Numbered from the stretch's first letter, positions 8,344 through 17,295 are shown. The stretch: 64,000 nucleotides of DNA from Streptomyces sp. NBC_00370 (GCF_036084755.1 NZ_CP107968.1:3379501-3443500); one strand, 5' to 3'. The notes: a model not told the origin generated them from the sequence alone. Made by a program: numbers and translations.

Positions 8344-8398
8344 CGCGGGGACCGCCGCACCCCCGTTACCGGGGGGCGGGACGACGGCGGTCCCCGCG
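8344..8398. terminator. 14-bp stem hairpin, probable terminator
   Basis: CGCGGGGACCGCCG (8344-8357) pairs perfectly with CGGCGGTCCCCGCG (8385-8398) around a 27-base loop. It lies 35 bases after the membrane protein stop and before the convergent cystathionine beta-synthase end, so it may work on both strands. There is no U-tract, as is usual in Streptomyces. Confidence 0.75.
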
Positions 8399-8583
8399 TA
8401 AGCGACACGGTCCGGGCCAGGGCCGGAGGTCGTGTCCTGGCGTCGAGGAGGTCCGGGAGCCGCTCCGTTGTCCTTGACGCCGACAACGACCAATGTGCCT
8501 GACGCGTGTTAAGCCCATGCTGCGTGGACGTGTCGCGCTCGTACCACTCTCGCGAACCCGCGAAACCAGCTGTTATTCACAGC

Positions 8584-9981
8584 TCATTTCACACCTGTGG
8601 AGAGGAACGCGAGCAGATCCTGCCTGCTCACGACCCCTGTCGGCTTGCCCTCCACCAGGACGATCGCCGCGTCGGCGCCCTCGGGACCGCTCAGCGCCGA
8701 CATCAGGTCCGCGACCGGCTCACCCGAGCCGACCTGCGGAAGCGGCTGCGACATGTGCTTGTCCAGCGGGTCGGTGAGCGAGGCGCGCTGGGTGAACAGC
8801 GCGTCGAGGAGTTCCTTCTCCACGACCGAGCCGATCACCTCGGCGGCCATCACGTCCGGATGTCCCGCGCCCGGCTTCACGATGGGCATCTGGGACACGC
8901 CGTACTCGCGCAGCACCTCGATCGCCTCGCCGACCGTCTCCTCCGGGTGCATGTGGACGAGGTGCGGGATCGTGCCGCCCTCCTTGTGCTTGAGCACGTC
9001 CACCACGGCCGCGGCGTCGCCGCCGTGGTCCAGGAAGCCGTAGTCGTTCATCCACTCGTCGTTGAAGATCTTGCTGAGGTAGCCGCGCCCGCTGTCGGGC
9101 AGCAGCACCACTACGACGTCGTCGGGGCCGAGCCCCTCCGCCACCTTCAGCGCCGCCACGACGGCCATGCCGCAGGAGCCGCCGACGAGCAGGCCCTCCT
9201 CCTTGGCCAGCCGGCGCGTCATCTGGAAGGAGTCCTTGTCGGAGACGGCGATGATCTCGTCCGTGACCGTACGGTCGTACGCGCTCGGCCAGAAGTCCTC
9301 ACCGACGCCCTCGACCAGGTACGGCCGGCCCGAGCCGCCCGAGTAGACCGAGCCCTCGGGGTCGGCGCCGACGACGCGGACCTGCCCGTCGCTGATCTCC
9401 TTGAGATAGCGGCCGGTGCCCGAGATCGTGCCGCCCGTGCCGACGCCTGCGACGAAATGGGTGATTTTCCCTTCCGTCTGGTCCCACAGTTCGGGACCTG
9501 TCGTCTCGTAGTGCGAGCGAGGGTTGTTCGGGTTGCTGTACTGGTCCGGCTTCCAGGCGTTCGGCGTCTCGCGGACCAGCCGGTCGGAGACGTTGTAGTA
9601 CGAGTCCGGGTGGCTGGGGTCGACAGCGGTGGGGCAGACGACGACCTCGGCGCCGTAGGCCCGCATCACATTGATCTTGTCGGTCGACACCTTGTCAGGG
9701 CAGACGAAGACGCACTTGTAGCCCTTCTGCTGGGCCACGATGGCCAGCCCGACGCCCGTGTTGCCGCTCGTCGGTTCCACGATGGTGCCCCCGGGGGGCA
9801 GCTCACCGCTCTGCTCCGCCGCCTCGATCATGCGCAGCGCGATCCGGTCCTTCACCGAACCGCCGGGGTTGAAGTACTCGACCTTGGCCAGGACTGTCGC
9901 CTGAATGCCCGCGGTCACGCTGTTCAGTTTCAACAGCGGGGTATTGCCAACAAGACTGATCATCGAGTTGTGGAATTGCAC
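8584..9981 (-). CDS. cbs: cystathionine beta-synthase
   Basis: A 465-residue PLP enzyme condensing serine and homocysteine to cystathionine, the first step of reverse transsulfuration, in the cytosol. The PLP lysine is Lys44 in NPGGSVKDR. The phosphate-binding loop (SGNTGVG, VGTGGTISGTGRYL) and the asparagine loop are present. The last 130 residues or so hold two CBS repeats (EETVGEAIEVLREYGVSQMPIV and QPLPQVGSGEPVADLMSAL...KPTGVVSRQDLLAFL). No haem-binding N-terminus is present, as expected for bacteria. The GTG start at 9981 has GGAGA about 7 bases upstream. Confidence 0.93.
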   Translation of the reverse strand: MQFHNSMISLVGNTPLLKLNSVTAGIQATVLAKVEYFNPGGSVKDRIALRMIEAAEQSGELPPGGTIVEPTSGNTGVGLAIVAQQKGYKCVFVCPDKVSTDKINVMRAYGAEVVVCPTAVDPSHPDSYYNVSDRLVRETPNAWKPDQYSNPNNPRSHYETTGPELWDQTEGKITHFVAGVGTGGTISGTGRYLKEISDGQVRVVGADPEGSVYSGGSGRPYLVEGVGEDFWPSAYDRTVTDEIIAVSDKDSFQMTRRLAKEEGLLVGGSCGMAVVAALKVAEGLGPDDVVVVLLPDSGRGYLSKIFNDEWMNDYGFLDHGGDAAAVVDVLKHKEGGTIPHLVHMHPEETVGEAIEVLREYGVSQMPIVKPGAGHPDVMAAEVIGSVVEKELLDALFTQRASLTDPLDKHMSQPLPQVGSGEPVADLMSALSGPEGADAAIVLVEGKPTGVVSRQDLLAFLSTGVK

Positions 9982-10106
9982 CGTTTTATCTCCGGGGTCT
10001 CCGTGATGGTCCGGCCAGCGTATGCGTAGCGGGACGGGATTGGGTGAGAGTCCTTTCGGGGCAGTTAGCTGGTGTACGTGCGGGCGAGGAGGAGGTGGCT
10101 CGGACT

Positions 10107-11114
10107 GTGTCAAGGGCGAGAGTGGCACGGCGGATCGCTGCGGGCGCGGCTTACGGCGGCGGAAGCATCGGTCTGATCGGGGCGGCGGGCATGGGTGTGC
10201 TGCTGGCGGAGGTCCAGCTGGCGAAGCGGTCGGTGGGCGGCGGGGTCGCTCCCGTACCGCCCAGCGCGGACGGCTGGTACGGGGCGCTGTTCGGGTCGAT
10301 GGAGCCCGTCCGGATGAGCATGCTCGGCGATTCGCTGGCGGCGGGCCAGGGCGTACGGCGCGCCGGACAGACGCCGGGGGCGCTGCTGGCGTCGGGGCTC
10401 GCCGCCGTGGCCGAGCGGCCCGTGGACCTGTGGAACGTGGCACTGCCCGGAGCCAGGTCGGACGATCTGGACCGGCAGATCTCGCTGCTGCTCGCCGATC
10501 CGGCCCGGATCCCCGATGTCTGCGTGATCATGATCGGCGCCAACGATGTCACGCACCGGATGCCTGCCACCGAGTCCGTCCGCCTGCTGTCGGCCGCGGT
10601 ACGGAGGCTGCGTACGGCCGGCGCGGAGGTCGTCGTCGGCACCTGCCCCGACCTGGGCACGGTCGAGCCGGTGTACCAGCCGCTGCGCTGGCTGGCCCGG
10701 CGGGCGAGCCGGCAGCTGGCGGCGGCGCAGACGATCGTGACGGTCGAGCAGGGCGGCCGTACGGTCTCGCTCGGCGACCTGCTGGGCCCCGAGTTCGAGG
10801 CGCATCCGAGGGAGCTGTTCGGCCCGGACAATTTCCACCCCTCGGCCGAGGGGTACGCGACGGCCGCGATGGCCGTGCTGCCCTCGCTCTGCGCGGTGCT
10901 CGGCCTGTGGCCGGAGACGGACCAGCTGGACGTCACGCGCGACGAGGACGTGCTGCCGGTCGCCAAGGCGGCGTCCGCCGCGGCCGCCCAGGCGGGTACG
11001 GAGGTCACCGGCGTACGGGCGCCGTGGGCGCTGCTGAAGCACCGCAGGCGCCGCCATCTGGCGTCCCCGGCGGACGAGGAGGCGACGGCGACGACGCAGG
11101 TACGCCCGGCCTGA
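10107..11114 (+). CDS. SGNH/GDSL-type hydrolase with N-terminal membrane anchor
   Basis: A 335-residue protein. After a basic start there is one hydrophobic segment (about 17-36, GAAYGGGSIGLIGAAGMGVLLAE), either a signal anchor or a signal peptide. The catalytic domain has block I MLGDSLAAGQG with the nucleophile Ser, block III VIMIGANDVTH with the oxyanion Asn, and block V NFHPSAEGYATAA carrying the catalytic His. The family includes esterases and lipases acting outside the membrane. GTG 10107 is chosen because GGAGGTGG lies just upstream; GTG 10044 would add 21 residues. A basic C-terminal tail (KHRRRRH) is unusual and may face the cytoplasm or wall polymers. Confidence 0.82.
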   Translation: MSRARVARRIAAGAAYGGGSIGLIGAAGMGVLLAEVQLAKRSVGGGVAPVPPSADGWYGALFGSMEPVRMSMLGDSLAAGQGVRRAGQTPGALLASGLAAVAERPVDLWNVALPGARSDDLDRQISLLLADPARIPDVCVIMIGANDVTHRMPATESVRLLSAAVRRLRTAGAEVVVGTCPDLGTVEPVYQPLRWLARRASRQLAAAQTIVTVEQGGRTVSLGDLLGPEFEAHPRELFGPDNFHPSAEGYATAAMAVLPSLCAVLGLWPETDQLDVTRDEDVLPVAKAASAAAAQAGTEVTGVRAPWALLKHRRRRHLASPADEEATATTQVRPA

Positions 11115-11256
11115 GCGGACCGGGGCGGCTTGAGCGGGCCGGACGGGCGGGTGGCCCGGCCGCGCGGGCCGGTCGCGCGGGCCGGTCACGCGGTGCGGTG
11201 GCACAGACCGGTGTGGGTACACCGGTGCGGTTGCACAGTGGGTGCACAATCGAGTG

Positions 11257-11270
11257 AGCAAGCGCTTAGA
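11257..11270. promoter_or_regulatory. AGCAAG-CG-CTTAGA operator-like palindrome upstream of thiolase
   Basis: AGCAAGCGCTTAGA has the perfect inner palindrome AAGCGCTT and resembles operators of TetR-family lipid regulators such as mycobacterial KstR2 (AGCAAG-N2-CTTGCT). It lies about 95 bp before the thiolase start, at promoter distance. No TetR gene is present in the window, so the regulator would act in trans. This is an inference from pattern only. Confidence 0.4.
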
Positions 11271-11363
11271 AAAGAGGCCCGCATCACACGTCCGGTCCGG
11301 TGACCCCGGCCCTACGTGCGGGTAACTTCCCACTGAGTCAGCCTTCTCCCCTCTGGAGCCGTG

Positions 11364-12584
11364 ATGCCCGAAGCCGTGATCGTTTCCGCCGCCCGCTCCC
11401 CCATCGGCCGCGCTTTCAAGGGCTCGCTCAAGGAGCTGAGGCCGGACGACCTGACCGCCACGATCATCCAGGCCGCACTGGCCAAGGTGCCCGAGCTGGA
11501 CCCGGCCGACATCGACGACCTGATGCTCGGCTGCGGACTGCCGGGCGGCGAGCAGGGCCACAACCTCGGCCGGATCGTCGCCGTCCAGATGGGGATGGAC
11601 CATCTGCCCGGCTGCACGATCACCCGCTACTGTTCCTCGTCGCTCCAGACCTCCCGGATGGCGCTGCACGCCATCAAGGCGGGCGAGGGCGACGTCTTCA
11701 TCTCGGCGGGCGTCGAGATGGTGTCCCGCTCGGTCAAGGGGTCGAGCGACGGGATGCCGGACACCCACAACCCGCTGTTCGCCGACGCCGAGGCGCGCAC
11801 GGCCGCGGTCGCAGGGAGCGGCGCCGACAGCTGGCACGACCCGCGCGAGGACGGTCTGGTGCCCGACGCGTACATCGCGATGGGCCAGACCGCCGAGAAC
11901 CTGGCCCGGCTCAAGGGCGTCACCCGCGAGGACATGGACGAGTTCGGCGTACGGTCCCAGAACCTCGCGGAGGAGGCCATCAAGAACGGCTTCTGGCAGC
12001 GCGAGATCACGCCTGTGACGACCCCGGACGGCTCGGTGGTGGCGGCGGACGACGGACCGCGCGCGGGGGTCACCCTGGAGGGCGTACAGGGCCTCAAGCC
12101 GGTCTTCCGCCCGGACGGCCGGGTCACGGCGGGCAACTGCTGCCCGCTCAACGACGGCGCCGCCGCGCTGGTCATCATGTCCGACACGAAGGCGCGCGAG
12201 CTGGGCCTGACCCCGCTGGCCCGGATCGTCTCCACCGGCGTCACCGGCCTGTCGCCCGAGGTCATGGGGTACGGCCCGGTCGAGGCGTCCCGCCAGGCGC
12301 TCTCCCGCGCCGGTCTGACCGTGGACGACATCGACCTGGTCGAGATCAACGAGGCGTTCGCCGCGCAGGTGATCCCGTCCTACCGCGACCTGGGCATCCC
12401 GCTGGAGAAGCTGAACGTGAACGGCGGCGCCATCGCCGTCGGCCACCCCTTCGGCATGACGGGCGCCCGCATCACCGGCACGCTGATCAACAGCCTCCAG
12501 TTCCACGACAAGCAGTTCGGCCTGGAGACGATGTGCGTGGGTGGCGGCCAGGGGATGGCCATGGTGATCGAGCGGCTGAGCTGA
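11364..12584 (+). CDS. thiolase (acetyl-CoA C-acyltransferase)
   Basis: A 406-residue thiolase-superfamily enzyme catalysing thiolytic cleavage or Claisen condensation of acyl-CoAs. The nucleophilic Cys lies in [22 protein letters not shown]. The second active-site region [16 protein letters not shown] carries the His, and the C-terminal [19 protein letters not shown] carries the acid/base Cys. ATG 11364 is supported by GGAG 5 bases upstream. The operator-like palindrome upstream suggests fatty-acid or sterol-type control. The last codons lie inside the first copy of a 95-bp direct duplication. Confidence 0.93.
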   Translation: MPEAVIVSAARSPIGRAFKGSLKELRPDDLTATIIQAALAKVPELDPADIDDLMLGCGLPGGEQGHNLGRIVAVQMGMDHLPGCTITRYCSSSLQTSRMALHAIKAGEGDVFISAGVEMVSRSVKGSSDGMPDTHNPLFADAEARTAAVAGSGADSWHDPREDGLVPDAYIAMGQTAENLARLKGVTREDMDEFGVRSQNLAEEAIKNGFWQREITPVTTPDGSVVAADDGPRAGVTLEGVQGLKPVFRPDGRVTAGNCCPLNDGAAALVIMSDTKARELGLTPLARIVSTGVTGLSPEVMGYGPVEASRQALSRAGLTVDDIDLVEINEAFAAQVIPSYRDLGIPLEKLNVNGGAIAVGHPFGMTGARITGTLINSLQFHDKQFGLETMCVGGGQGMAMVIERLS

Positions 12585-12767
12585 GCGGTAGCGAAGGGTA
12601 GGGGGTGCCTGAGGGACGAAGGCGCCACCTGCCCGCAGCGGTCGCGAAGCTCAGCGCGACCAAGGAACACGTGCGGCTGAGCTGAGCGGTAGCGAAGGGT
12701 AGGGGGTGCCTGAGGGACGAAGGCGCCACCTGCCCGCAGCGGTCGCGAAGCTCAGCGCGACCAAGGA
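12572..12767 (+). repeat. 95-bp exact direct repeat spanning the thiolase 3' end
   Basis: Bases 12572-12666 and 12673-12767 are identical over 95 bases, with a 101-base period and 6 unmatched bases between them. Copy 1 includes the last thiolase codons and stop. Each copy contains a hairpin GGTCGCG-AAGCTCAG-CGCGACC (12640-12661 and 12741-12762), so the duplication also doubles a potential terminator. Perfect identity suggests a recent tandem duplication. Confidence 0.9.
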
Positions 12768-13031
12768 TGCGTACGCCTCAGCTGACCACTGATGCACCCA
12801 AAGTGACCGTCCGCCCCGTCAACCGCACCGAGCTTCAGCCGTGACTCAATCTCCCCCAGGATGTGACCTGTCCCTGGGGGAGATTCGTCTGTGCAGGTCA
12901 AAGCCATGACGGGGGCCCGACAAAGGCACAAAGACCTGTCCGGTTCGTGACGTAATGCACTGACGAGCGGTGCAGGCACACGCGAAGCTGATGTAGGAAG
13001 TCGGGGGATCGATCCGAATCGGGAGTAGTCA
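12768..13031. other. intergenic region, thiolase to membrane-anchored protein
   Basis: No gene is supported here. It holds the terminator-like hairpin at 12848-12885. Its last hundred or so bases presumably carry the promoter of the gene at 13032, but I could not pick convincing -35 and -10 boxes. Confidence 0.5.
12848..12885. terminator. 13-bp stem hairpin
   Basis: AATCTCCCCCAGG (12848-12860) pairs perfectly with CCTGGGGGAGATT (12873-12885) around a 12-base loop, roughly 80 bases after the duplicated thiolase tail. It is probably a transcription terminator for the thiolase gene. Confidence 0.7.
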
Positions 13032-13961
13032 GTGAGCGCCATGTCTCTAGCCCTGCTGCTGACCACGGCCGCCGCCACGGCCGTGGGCGCTGCCGCCCTG
13101 CACGCCGCTCACGGGCTGCGTCGTCAGGTCACAGCGCTGCGCAGCGAACTGGCGGCGAACCCCGGCGGGCTGAGCGCCTCCGTACCGCAGGCCAGAACGG
13201 CAGGCACACCGACCGACGACATACGCACCGCCGTGGCGGAAGCCCTGGCGGAGGAGCGCGAGCGTGAGCTCGCCGAGGCGCGGGCCTTCTGGGCCGCGCA
13301 GGAGGCGCGCGACGCCGCCGACGCACCGTCGATGCTGGGCGGCCTCTCGGGCGCCCCGATCGAGGAGAACCCCTTCGCCGGACCGTTCTACGTGCCGCGC
13401 CAGGCGGACTTCGTCGGCCTTGAGTCGCTGGATCTCGACGCGGCCGAGGCGTACGACGACTTCCCCGAGCTGGGCGGATTCGCCGACCCGGACCTCTCCG
13501 AGGTCAGTGAGATCACCGAGATACGCGAGGCGAGCGAGTTCGCCGAGGACTCGCCCGAGCTGGCCGCCGCCCGCCGCCGGCACCCCTCGCACCCGGACTT
13601 CGTGCCGGTGCAGACCCCGGTCGTCACCGACCACGAGCGCACCGTCGCCCGGCTCGAAGAGCTGGCGGCGACCCGTACGGCACTCGCCGACGTGCGCCCG
13701 GGACCGCTCGGCACGCTCGACGTGTACGTCTTCGCCGACGGCACGACGCTCTGCATGACGCCGGGCCACCGGGAGACCGCCGAGCGGCTCGCCGACGCCC
13801 TGCGCGGCGGCGCCGCGCCGTACCTGCTCGGCGGCTCGGGCGTCTCGGGAGCGTACGCACTCACGTTCGCGTGCGGCGCGGACGGATCGGCCGCTGCGGC
13901 CGGCGCCGACGACGGCGAGCATGTCTACATCCTGGCCGACCGGGTCATAGCTTCGCTCTGA
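13032..13961 (+). CDS. membrane-anchored acidic protein, unknown function
   Basis: A 309-residue protein with one N-terminal transmembrane helix (about 4-26), then a coiled, Glu/Ala/Arg-rich region (about 65-95). An acidic, low-complexity middle (about 130-185, including ASEFAEDSPELAAARRR) and a compact C-terminal domain (about 200-309) follow. It appears cytoplasmic if the helix is an N-out anchor. The GTG start at 13032 has GGGAG 6 bases upstream; ATG 13041 is the alternative. I do not recognise a family. Its 3' end overlaps the convergent gene by 17 bases. Confidence 0.7.
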   Translation: MSAMSLALLLTTAAATAVGAAALHAAHGLRRQVTALRSELAANPGGLSASVPQARTAGTPTDDIRTAVAEALAEERERELAEARAFWAAQEARDAADAPSMLGGLSGAPIEENPFAGPFYVPRQADFVGLESLDLDAAEAYDDFPELGGFADPDLSEVSEITEIREASEFAEDSPELAAARRRHPSHPDFVPVQTPVVTDHERTVARLEELAATRTALADVRPGPLGTLDVYVFADGTTLCMTPGHRETAERLADALRGGAAPYLLGGSGVSGAYALTFACGADGSAAAAGADDGEHVYILADRVIASL

Positions 13962-14265
13962 CCACGGTCCGCTCCACCAGCCTCACGGCCTCGTCCAGTT
14001 CCTCCACGGACGGGGCCGTTCGCAGTGCTTCGGCCAGATCGCCCGCGGCCACGGTGACCTGGTCGGCGACCGCGAAGACCCCCGCGTCCGGCATGATCAG
14101 CGGCTCGGTTCCGGGGGCCTCAAGACGCTGGGCGCGTACGGCGAGTTCCCTCGCCAGCGCGAGCGCCTCGGCCGCCGCGCCACGCTGCAGCCTGCTCTGC
14201 GGGGCCGACCGCAGCCGGTCGGCGAATCGGTCGACTGCGGCCGTCAGGGGCGTGGTATCGAGCAC
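13945..14265 (-). CDS. small helical protein, unknown function
   Basis: A 106-residue protein made almost entirely of Ala/Leu/Arg-rich helices (DRFADRLRSAPQSRLQRGAAAEALALARELAVRAQRLE, then DAGVFAVADQVTVAAGDLAEAL). There is no signal peptide and no recognisable catalytic motif. The GTG start at 14265 lacks a strong ribosome binding site. It overlaps the 3' end of the convergent gene by 17 bases. Codon use matches a genuine Streptomyces gene. Function is not inferable. Confidence 0.6.
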   Translation of the reverse strand: MLDTTPLTAAVDRFADRLRSAPQSRLQRGAAAEALALARELAVRAQRLEAPGTEPLIMPDAGVFAVADQVTVAAGDLAEALRTAPSVEELDEAVRLVERTVVRAKL

Positions 14266-14368
14266 GCCGCGACCCTACGCGCCCTTCCGGGACTGTTGCC
14301 AACAGGCCGCCGCTCAGGCACGGTGGCGTGCAGGACCACCAGTACGCGCAACGTATCCGGAGGCGCCG

Positions 14369-14599
14369 ATGTCCCTTGTGTTTTCCGAAGAGACCCATCG
14401 CAACCTGCTCTCGCGCATCCCGCACTGCACCGGTCGTGAAGTGTCCGACTGGCTCCGCACGGTCGACGAAGGACCGGCCCTTTTCCGCTTCGAGGAGAAG
14501 GTGAGCTGGCTGAGGAGCGAACACGACCTCGCCTACGGCCACGCGAAGGCGATCGTCCACGAATACGACCTGCGCCGGGCCGCCCGCCGCTTCGGCTGA
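14369..14599 (+). CDS. DUF4287-like small protein
   Basis: A 76-residue protein. The segment RNLLSRIPHCTGREVSDWLRTVDEGPALFRFEEKVSWLRSEHDLAYGHAKAIVHEYDLRRA matches what I know of DUF4287, small helical proteins with a conserved HxxAxxIVHE-type motif near the C-terminus. The ATG at 14369 has GGAGG 5-6 bases upstream. It is a free-standing single-domain gene closed by the strong hairpin at 14645. The role is unknown. Confidence 0.75.
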   Translation: MSLVFSEETHRNLLSRIPHCTGREVSDWLRTVDEGPALFRFEEKVSWLRSEHDLAYGHAKAIVHEYDLRRAARRFG

Positions 14600-14644
14600 C
14601 CCTGGCCTCAACCCCCGGACCCCCCGGACTCCCGACGAACGAGA

Positions 14645-14677
14645 AGGGGCCCGTGGACGTGTCGTCCACGGGCCCCT
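14645..14677. terminator. 15-bp stem, 3-base loop hairpin (bidirectional)
   Basis: AGGGGCCCGTGGACG (14645-14659) pairs perfectly with CGTCCACGGGCCCCT (14663-14677) around TGT. It sits between two converging genes, 45 bases after the DUF4287 stop and 26 bases after the BI-1 stop, so it can terminate both transcripts. Confidence 0.85.
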
Positions 14678-14703
14678 CTCGATACCTCGGGTCCGGCACT
14701 ACA

Positions 14704-15567
14704 TCAATTGTTGCCCTGGAGCAGCGACAGCAGCCGCAGCGCCTCCAGGTAGATCCACACCAGAGTGACCGTCAGGCCGAAGGCCGCCAGCCACGACTCC
14801 TCGCGCGGAGCGCCGTACGCCACGCCGTCCTCGACCTGCTTGAAGTCGAGCGCCAGGAAGCACGCGCCGAGCACGATGCCGATGATGCCGAACAGGATGC
14901 CGAGACCGCCGCTGCGGAAGCCGAGACCGTCACCGCCGCCGAAGGCCGCGAAGAGCAGGTTGACCACCATGAGCAGCAGGAAGCCCATGGCCGCCGCCAT
15001 CACGAAGCCGTAGAACCGGCGCGTGACGCGGATCCAGCGCATCTTGTAGGCGATCAGCACACCGGCGAAGACCGCCAGCGTGCCGAGCACGGCCTGGGCC
15101 ACCACCCCCGGGGAGATGTACGTGGAGACCGTGTTGCTGATCACTCCGAGGAAGACGCCCTCGAAGGCCGCGTAGGCAAGGATGACCGCCGGAACGGGCT
15201 TGCGCTTGAACGACTGGATCATCGCGAAGACGAACGCCACCAGGGCGGCGCCGATGGCGATGCCGTACGACTTGCCGAGGCTTCCGCTGTCGACGGGGAT
15301 CAGGACCCACGAGAGGACCGCCGTCAGGGCGACCGTGCCGAGCGTCATGGCGGTACGCGCCACCACGTCGTCGATCGTCATGGCACCCGAGCGCGGCGGC
15401 GCCTGCGGGTCACCGACCTGGGCGCCCTGCTGCGGGGCGTAAGGGTTCGTGGCGTACGGGTTGGCCCCTACGGCTTGGCCCCCGGCCTGCGGCGCCGCAT
15501 TGAAGCCCGCATAGCCGTTGTCGCGGCTGAAGCCCCGTCGCGAGAAGACCGGGTTGCTGCTCCTCAT
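14704..15567 (-). CDS. Bax inhibitor-1/YccA-family membrane protein
   Basis: A 287-residue inner-membrane protein with a soluble Gly/Pro/Tyr-rich N-terminus (about 1-65) and seven hydrophobic helices thereafter. It shows the BI-1 pattern AYAAFEGVFLGVISNTVSTY and a C-terminal ALDFKQVEDGVAYGAPREESWLAAFGLTVTLVWIYLEALRLLSLL, in which conserved acidic residues line the pore. The family forms pH-sensitive calcium or proton leak channels in characterised cases. The function in Streptomyces is not established. It is monocistronic, with a terminator just downstream. Confidence 0.88.
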   Translation of the reverse strand: MRSSNPVFSRRGFSRDNGYAGFNAAPQAGGQAVGANPYATNPYAPQQGAQVGDPQAPPRSGAMTIDDVVARTAMTLGTVALTAVLSWVLIPVDSGSLGKSYGIAIGAALVAFVFAMIQSFKRKPVPAVILAYAAFEGVFLGVISNTVSTYISPGVVAQAVLGTLAVFAGVLIAYKMRWIRVTRRFYGFVMAAAMGFLLLMVVNLLFAAFGGGDGLGFRSGGLGILFGIIGIVLGACFLALDFKQVEDGVAYGAPREESWLAAFGLTVTLVWIYLEALRLLSLLQGNN

Positions 15568-15809
15568 CTCACTCCTTCATGGCCACCTTGCGCGGCCTTG
15601 GCACAAGAGTAATGCGAGAGCAAAGCGGACGCCCTAGTGCTCGGGGAGGATCTTTCCGAGATCGTGACGTCGCCGTCCCTCGTGTGTCCCTCCTGTTCCC
15701 CGCGCATACCGCTTACGACACCTGTGCGACACGGGTCACAGGCGTAGACAGGGACTGACGCGGGCAACCGGAGAGCGGGACTACTGCATCCCTCTGGAGG
15801 CACCCTCAG

Positions 15810-16358
15810 ATGACAGTCAAAGGCGTGGACGTCGCGTCGTACCAGACCTCGACCTTCAGCACGGCGGGGCTCGCCTTCGTGTTCGTCAAGGCCACCGAAG
15901 GCACGACGTACACGAACCCGAAGATGACAGCGCAAGCCGCGCACGCCCGCAAAGCGGGCTGCGTGGTCGGTTTCTACCACTTCCTGCGGTCCGGCAACGT
16001 GAAGGCGCAGGCCGCGTACTTCGTCGAGCAGGCCGCTTCCGTGCAGGGCGATCCGCTGTTCGCCGACTGGGAGGATCCGGACGTCTCGAACTCCGCGAAG
16101 GACCAGTTCCTGGCGGAGGTGAAACGGCTGCGCGGCTCGACCCATCGCGTCGGGTTGTACTGCAACCGCGACTACTGGCTGAACCGCGACACGACGAGCC
16201 AGGCCGGCGACGCGCTGTGGATCGCCGACTATGTGACGGCGGGCAAGCCGCGCATCCAGGCCAAGTGGCTCTTCCACCAGTACACGGACGAGCCGCTGGA
16301 CACGAACCGCGGCGCGTTCGCCGACAAGGCGGCGCTGCGCGCCTGGGCGGAGAAGTAA
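15810..16358 (+). CDS. GH25-family (lysozyme-type) glycoside hydrolase without signal peptide
   Basis: A 182-residue single-domain protein. It starts with the GH25 hallmark GVDVASYQ (Asp7) and continues FVFVKATEGTTYTNP, VVGFYHFLR and FADWEDPD (Asp86 and Glu88, the catalytic pair). The C-terminal WIADYVTAGKPRIQAKWLFHQYTDEPLDTNRGAF matches the family. GH25 enzymes cleave the MurNAc-GlcNAc bond of peptidoglycan. No signal peptide or holin neighbour is seen, and no extra N-terminal frame is available, so export would need another route. GGAGG lies upstream of 15810. No phage genes are nearby. Confidence 0.85.
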   Translation: MTVKGVDVASYQTSTFSTAGLAFVFVKATEGTTYTNPKMTAQAAHARKAGCVVGFYHFLRSGNVKAQAAYFVEQAASVQGDPLFADWEDPDVSNSAKDQFLAEVKRLRGSTHRVGLYCNRDYWLNRDTTSQAGDALWIADYVTAGKPRIQAKWLFHQYTDEPLDTNRGAFADKAALRAWAEK

Positions 16359-16392
16359 CGGCGGGCCACCCGCGGCGTGCTACGCCTGCGTC

Positions 16393-17295
16393 CTACGCCT
16401 GCGGGTGGTCGAGCTCCTGGGCCAGTCGGCGCAGATGCGGGCCGTACTCGGGGTCGGCGAGCGCGGCGGCGAACTGGGCGGTGAGATACGCGAGCGGGTT
16501 GCCGGTGTCGTACCAACGGCCCTGGATGACCTGGCCGTACACGGCGCGGCTGCCCGCGTACGCGTTGATGGCGTCGGTCAGGTAGATCTCGCCGGTGCGG
16601 TGTTCCTTCCAGCGCTTGGTCTGTTCGCGCAGCTCGTCGATGATGCCGGGCGTGATGACGTAGCCGCCGATGGCGGCGAACGCCGACGGCGCGTCCTGCG
16701 GTTTCGGCTTCTCGACGAGGCCGGTGATCCGCAGCAGCCCGTCGTCGAGGTCCTCCTTGACGACGGGCACGCCGTAGCGCTGCGAGTCGGCGGGGTCCAT
16801 CGGCATCAGGGCGAGCACGGGGCAGTTCGTCGCCTCGTACGCCCGGATGAGCTGCTGTGCGCGGGGTACGTCGGCGACGAACACGTCGTCGGGCCAGAGC
16901 ACCAGCATCGGCTCGTCGCCGAAGTTACGGGCGGCGTTGAGGACTGGGGTGCCGTTGCCGTACGGGCCGTGCTGGTCGAGGTAGGTGATGTGCCCGAGCC
17001 TGGACAGCTCACCGACCTCCTCGACGGCGTCCGCGTAGGCGTCCTTGCCGTCGGCGCGCAGCTGCGTGACGAGGCCGGGGTTGGGCCGGAAGTGGTCCTG
17101 GATCAGGCCCTTGCCGCCGGAGACGACGATGGTGATGTCGGTGATGCCGGAGGCCACCAGCTCCCTGACGGTGTGCTCGATGACGGGCTTGTCACCGACC
17201 GGAAGCATCTCTTTCGGCGTCGACTTCGTCAGCGGGAGGAGGCGGGAGCCGAGGCCGGCCGCGGGGATGACTGCTCTGCGGATCGTCGGGGCCAT
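16393..17295 (-). CDS. galU: UTP--glucose-1-phosphate uridylyltransferase
   Basis: A 300-residue enzyme making UDP-glucose from UTP and glucose 1-phosphate, for wall polysaccharides and galactose metabolism. The N-terminus carries the nucleotidyltransferase signature AVIPAAGLGSRLLPLTKSTPKEMLPVGDKPVIEH. Further motifs are VVSGGKGLIQDHF, the metal-binding WPDDVF and the sugar-binding GLVEKPKPQDAPS region. Length matches the bacterial GalU family. It is convergent with the GH25 gene, with a 34-base gap. The start at 17295 begins MAPTIRRAVIPAAG. Confidence 0.95.
   Translation of the reverse strand: MAPTIRRAVIPAAGLGSRLLPLTKSTPKEMLPVGDKPVIEHTVRELVASGITDITIVVSGGKGLIQDHFRPNPGLVTQLRADGKDAYADAVEEVGELSRLGHITYLDQHGPYGNGTPVLNAARNFGDEPMLVLWPDDVFVADVPRAQQLIRAYEATNCPVLALMPMDPADSQRYGVPVVKEDLDDGLLRITGLVEKPKPQDAPSAFAAIGGYVITPGIIDELREQTKRWKEHRTGEIYLTDAINAYAGSRAVYGQVIQGRWYDTGNPLAYLTAQFAAALADPEYGPHLRRLAQELDHPQA

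Noticed and set aside
12487..12729. Small frames around the thiolase duplication
   Set aside because: They arise because the same 95 bases occur twice; no start site or family support.
15810..16358. GH25 gene as evidence of a prophage
   Set aside because: No integrase, terminase, capsid, tail or holin genes lie nearby, and flanks are ordinary chromosomal genes.
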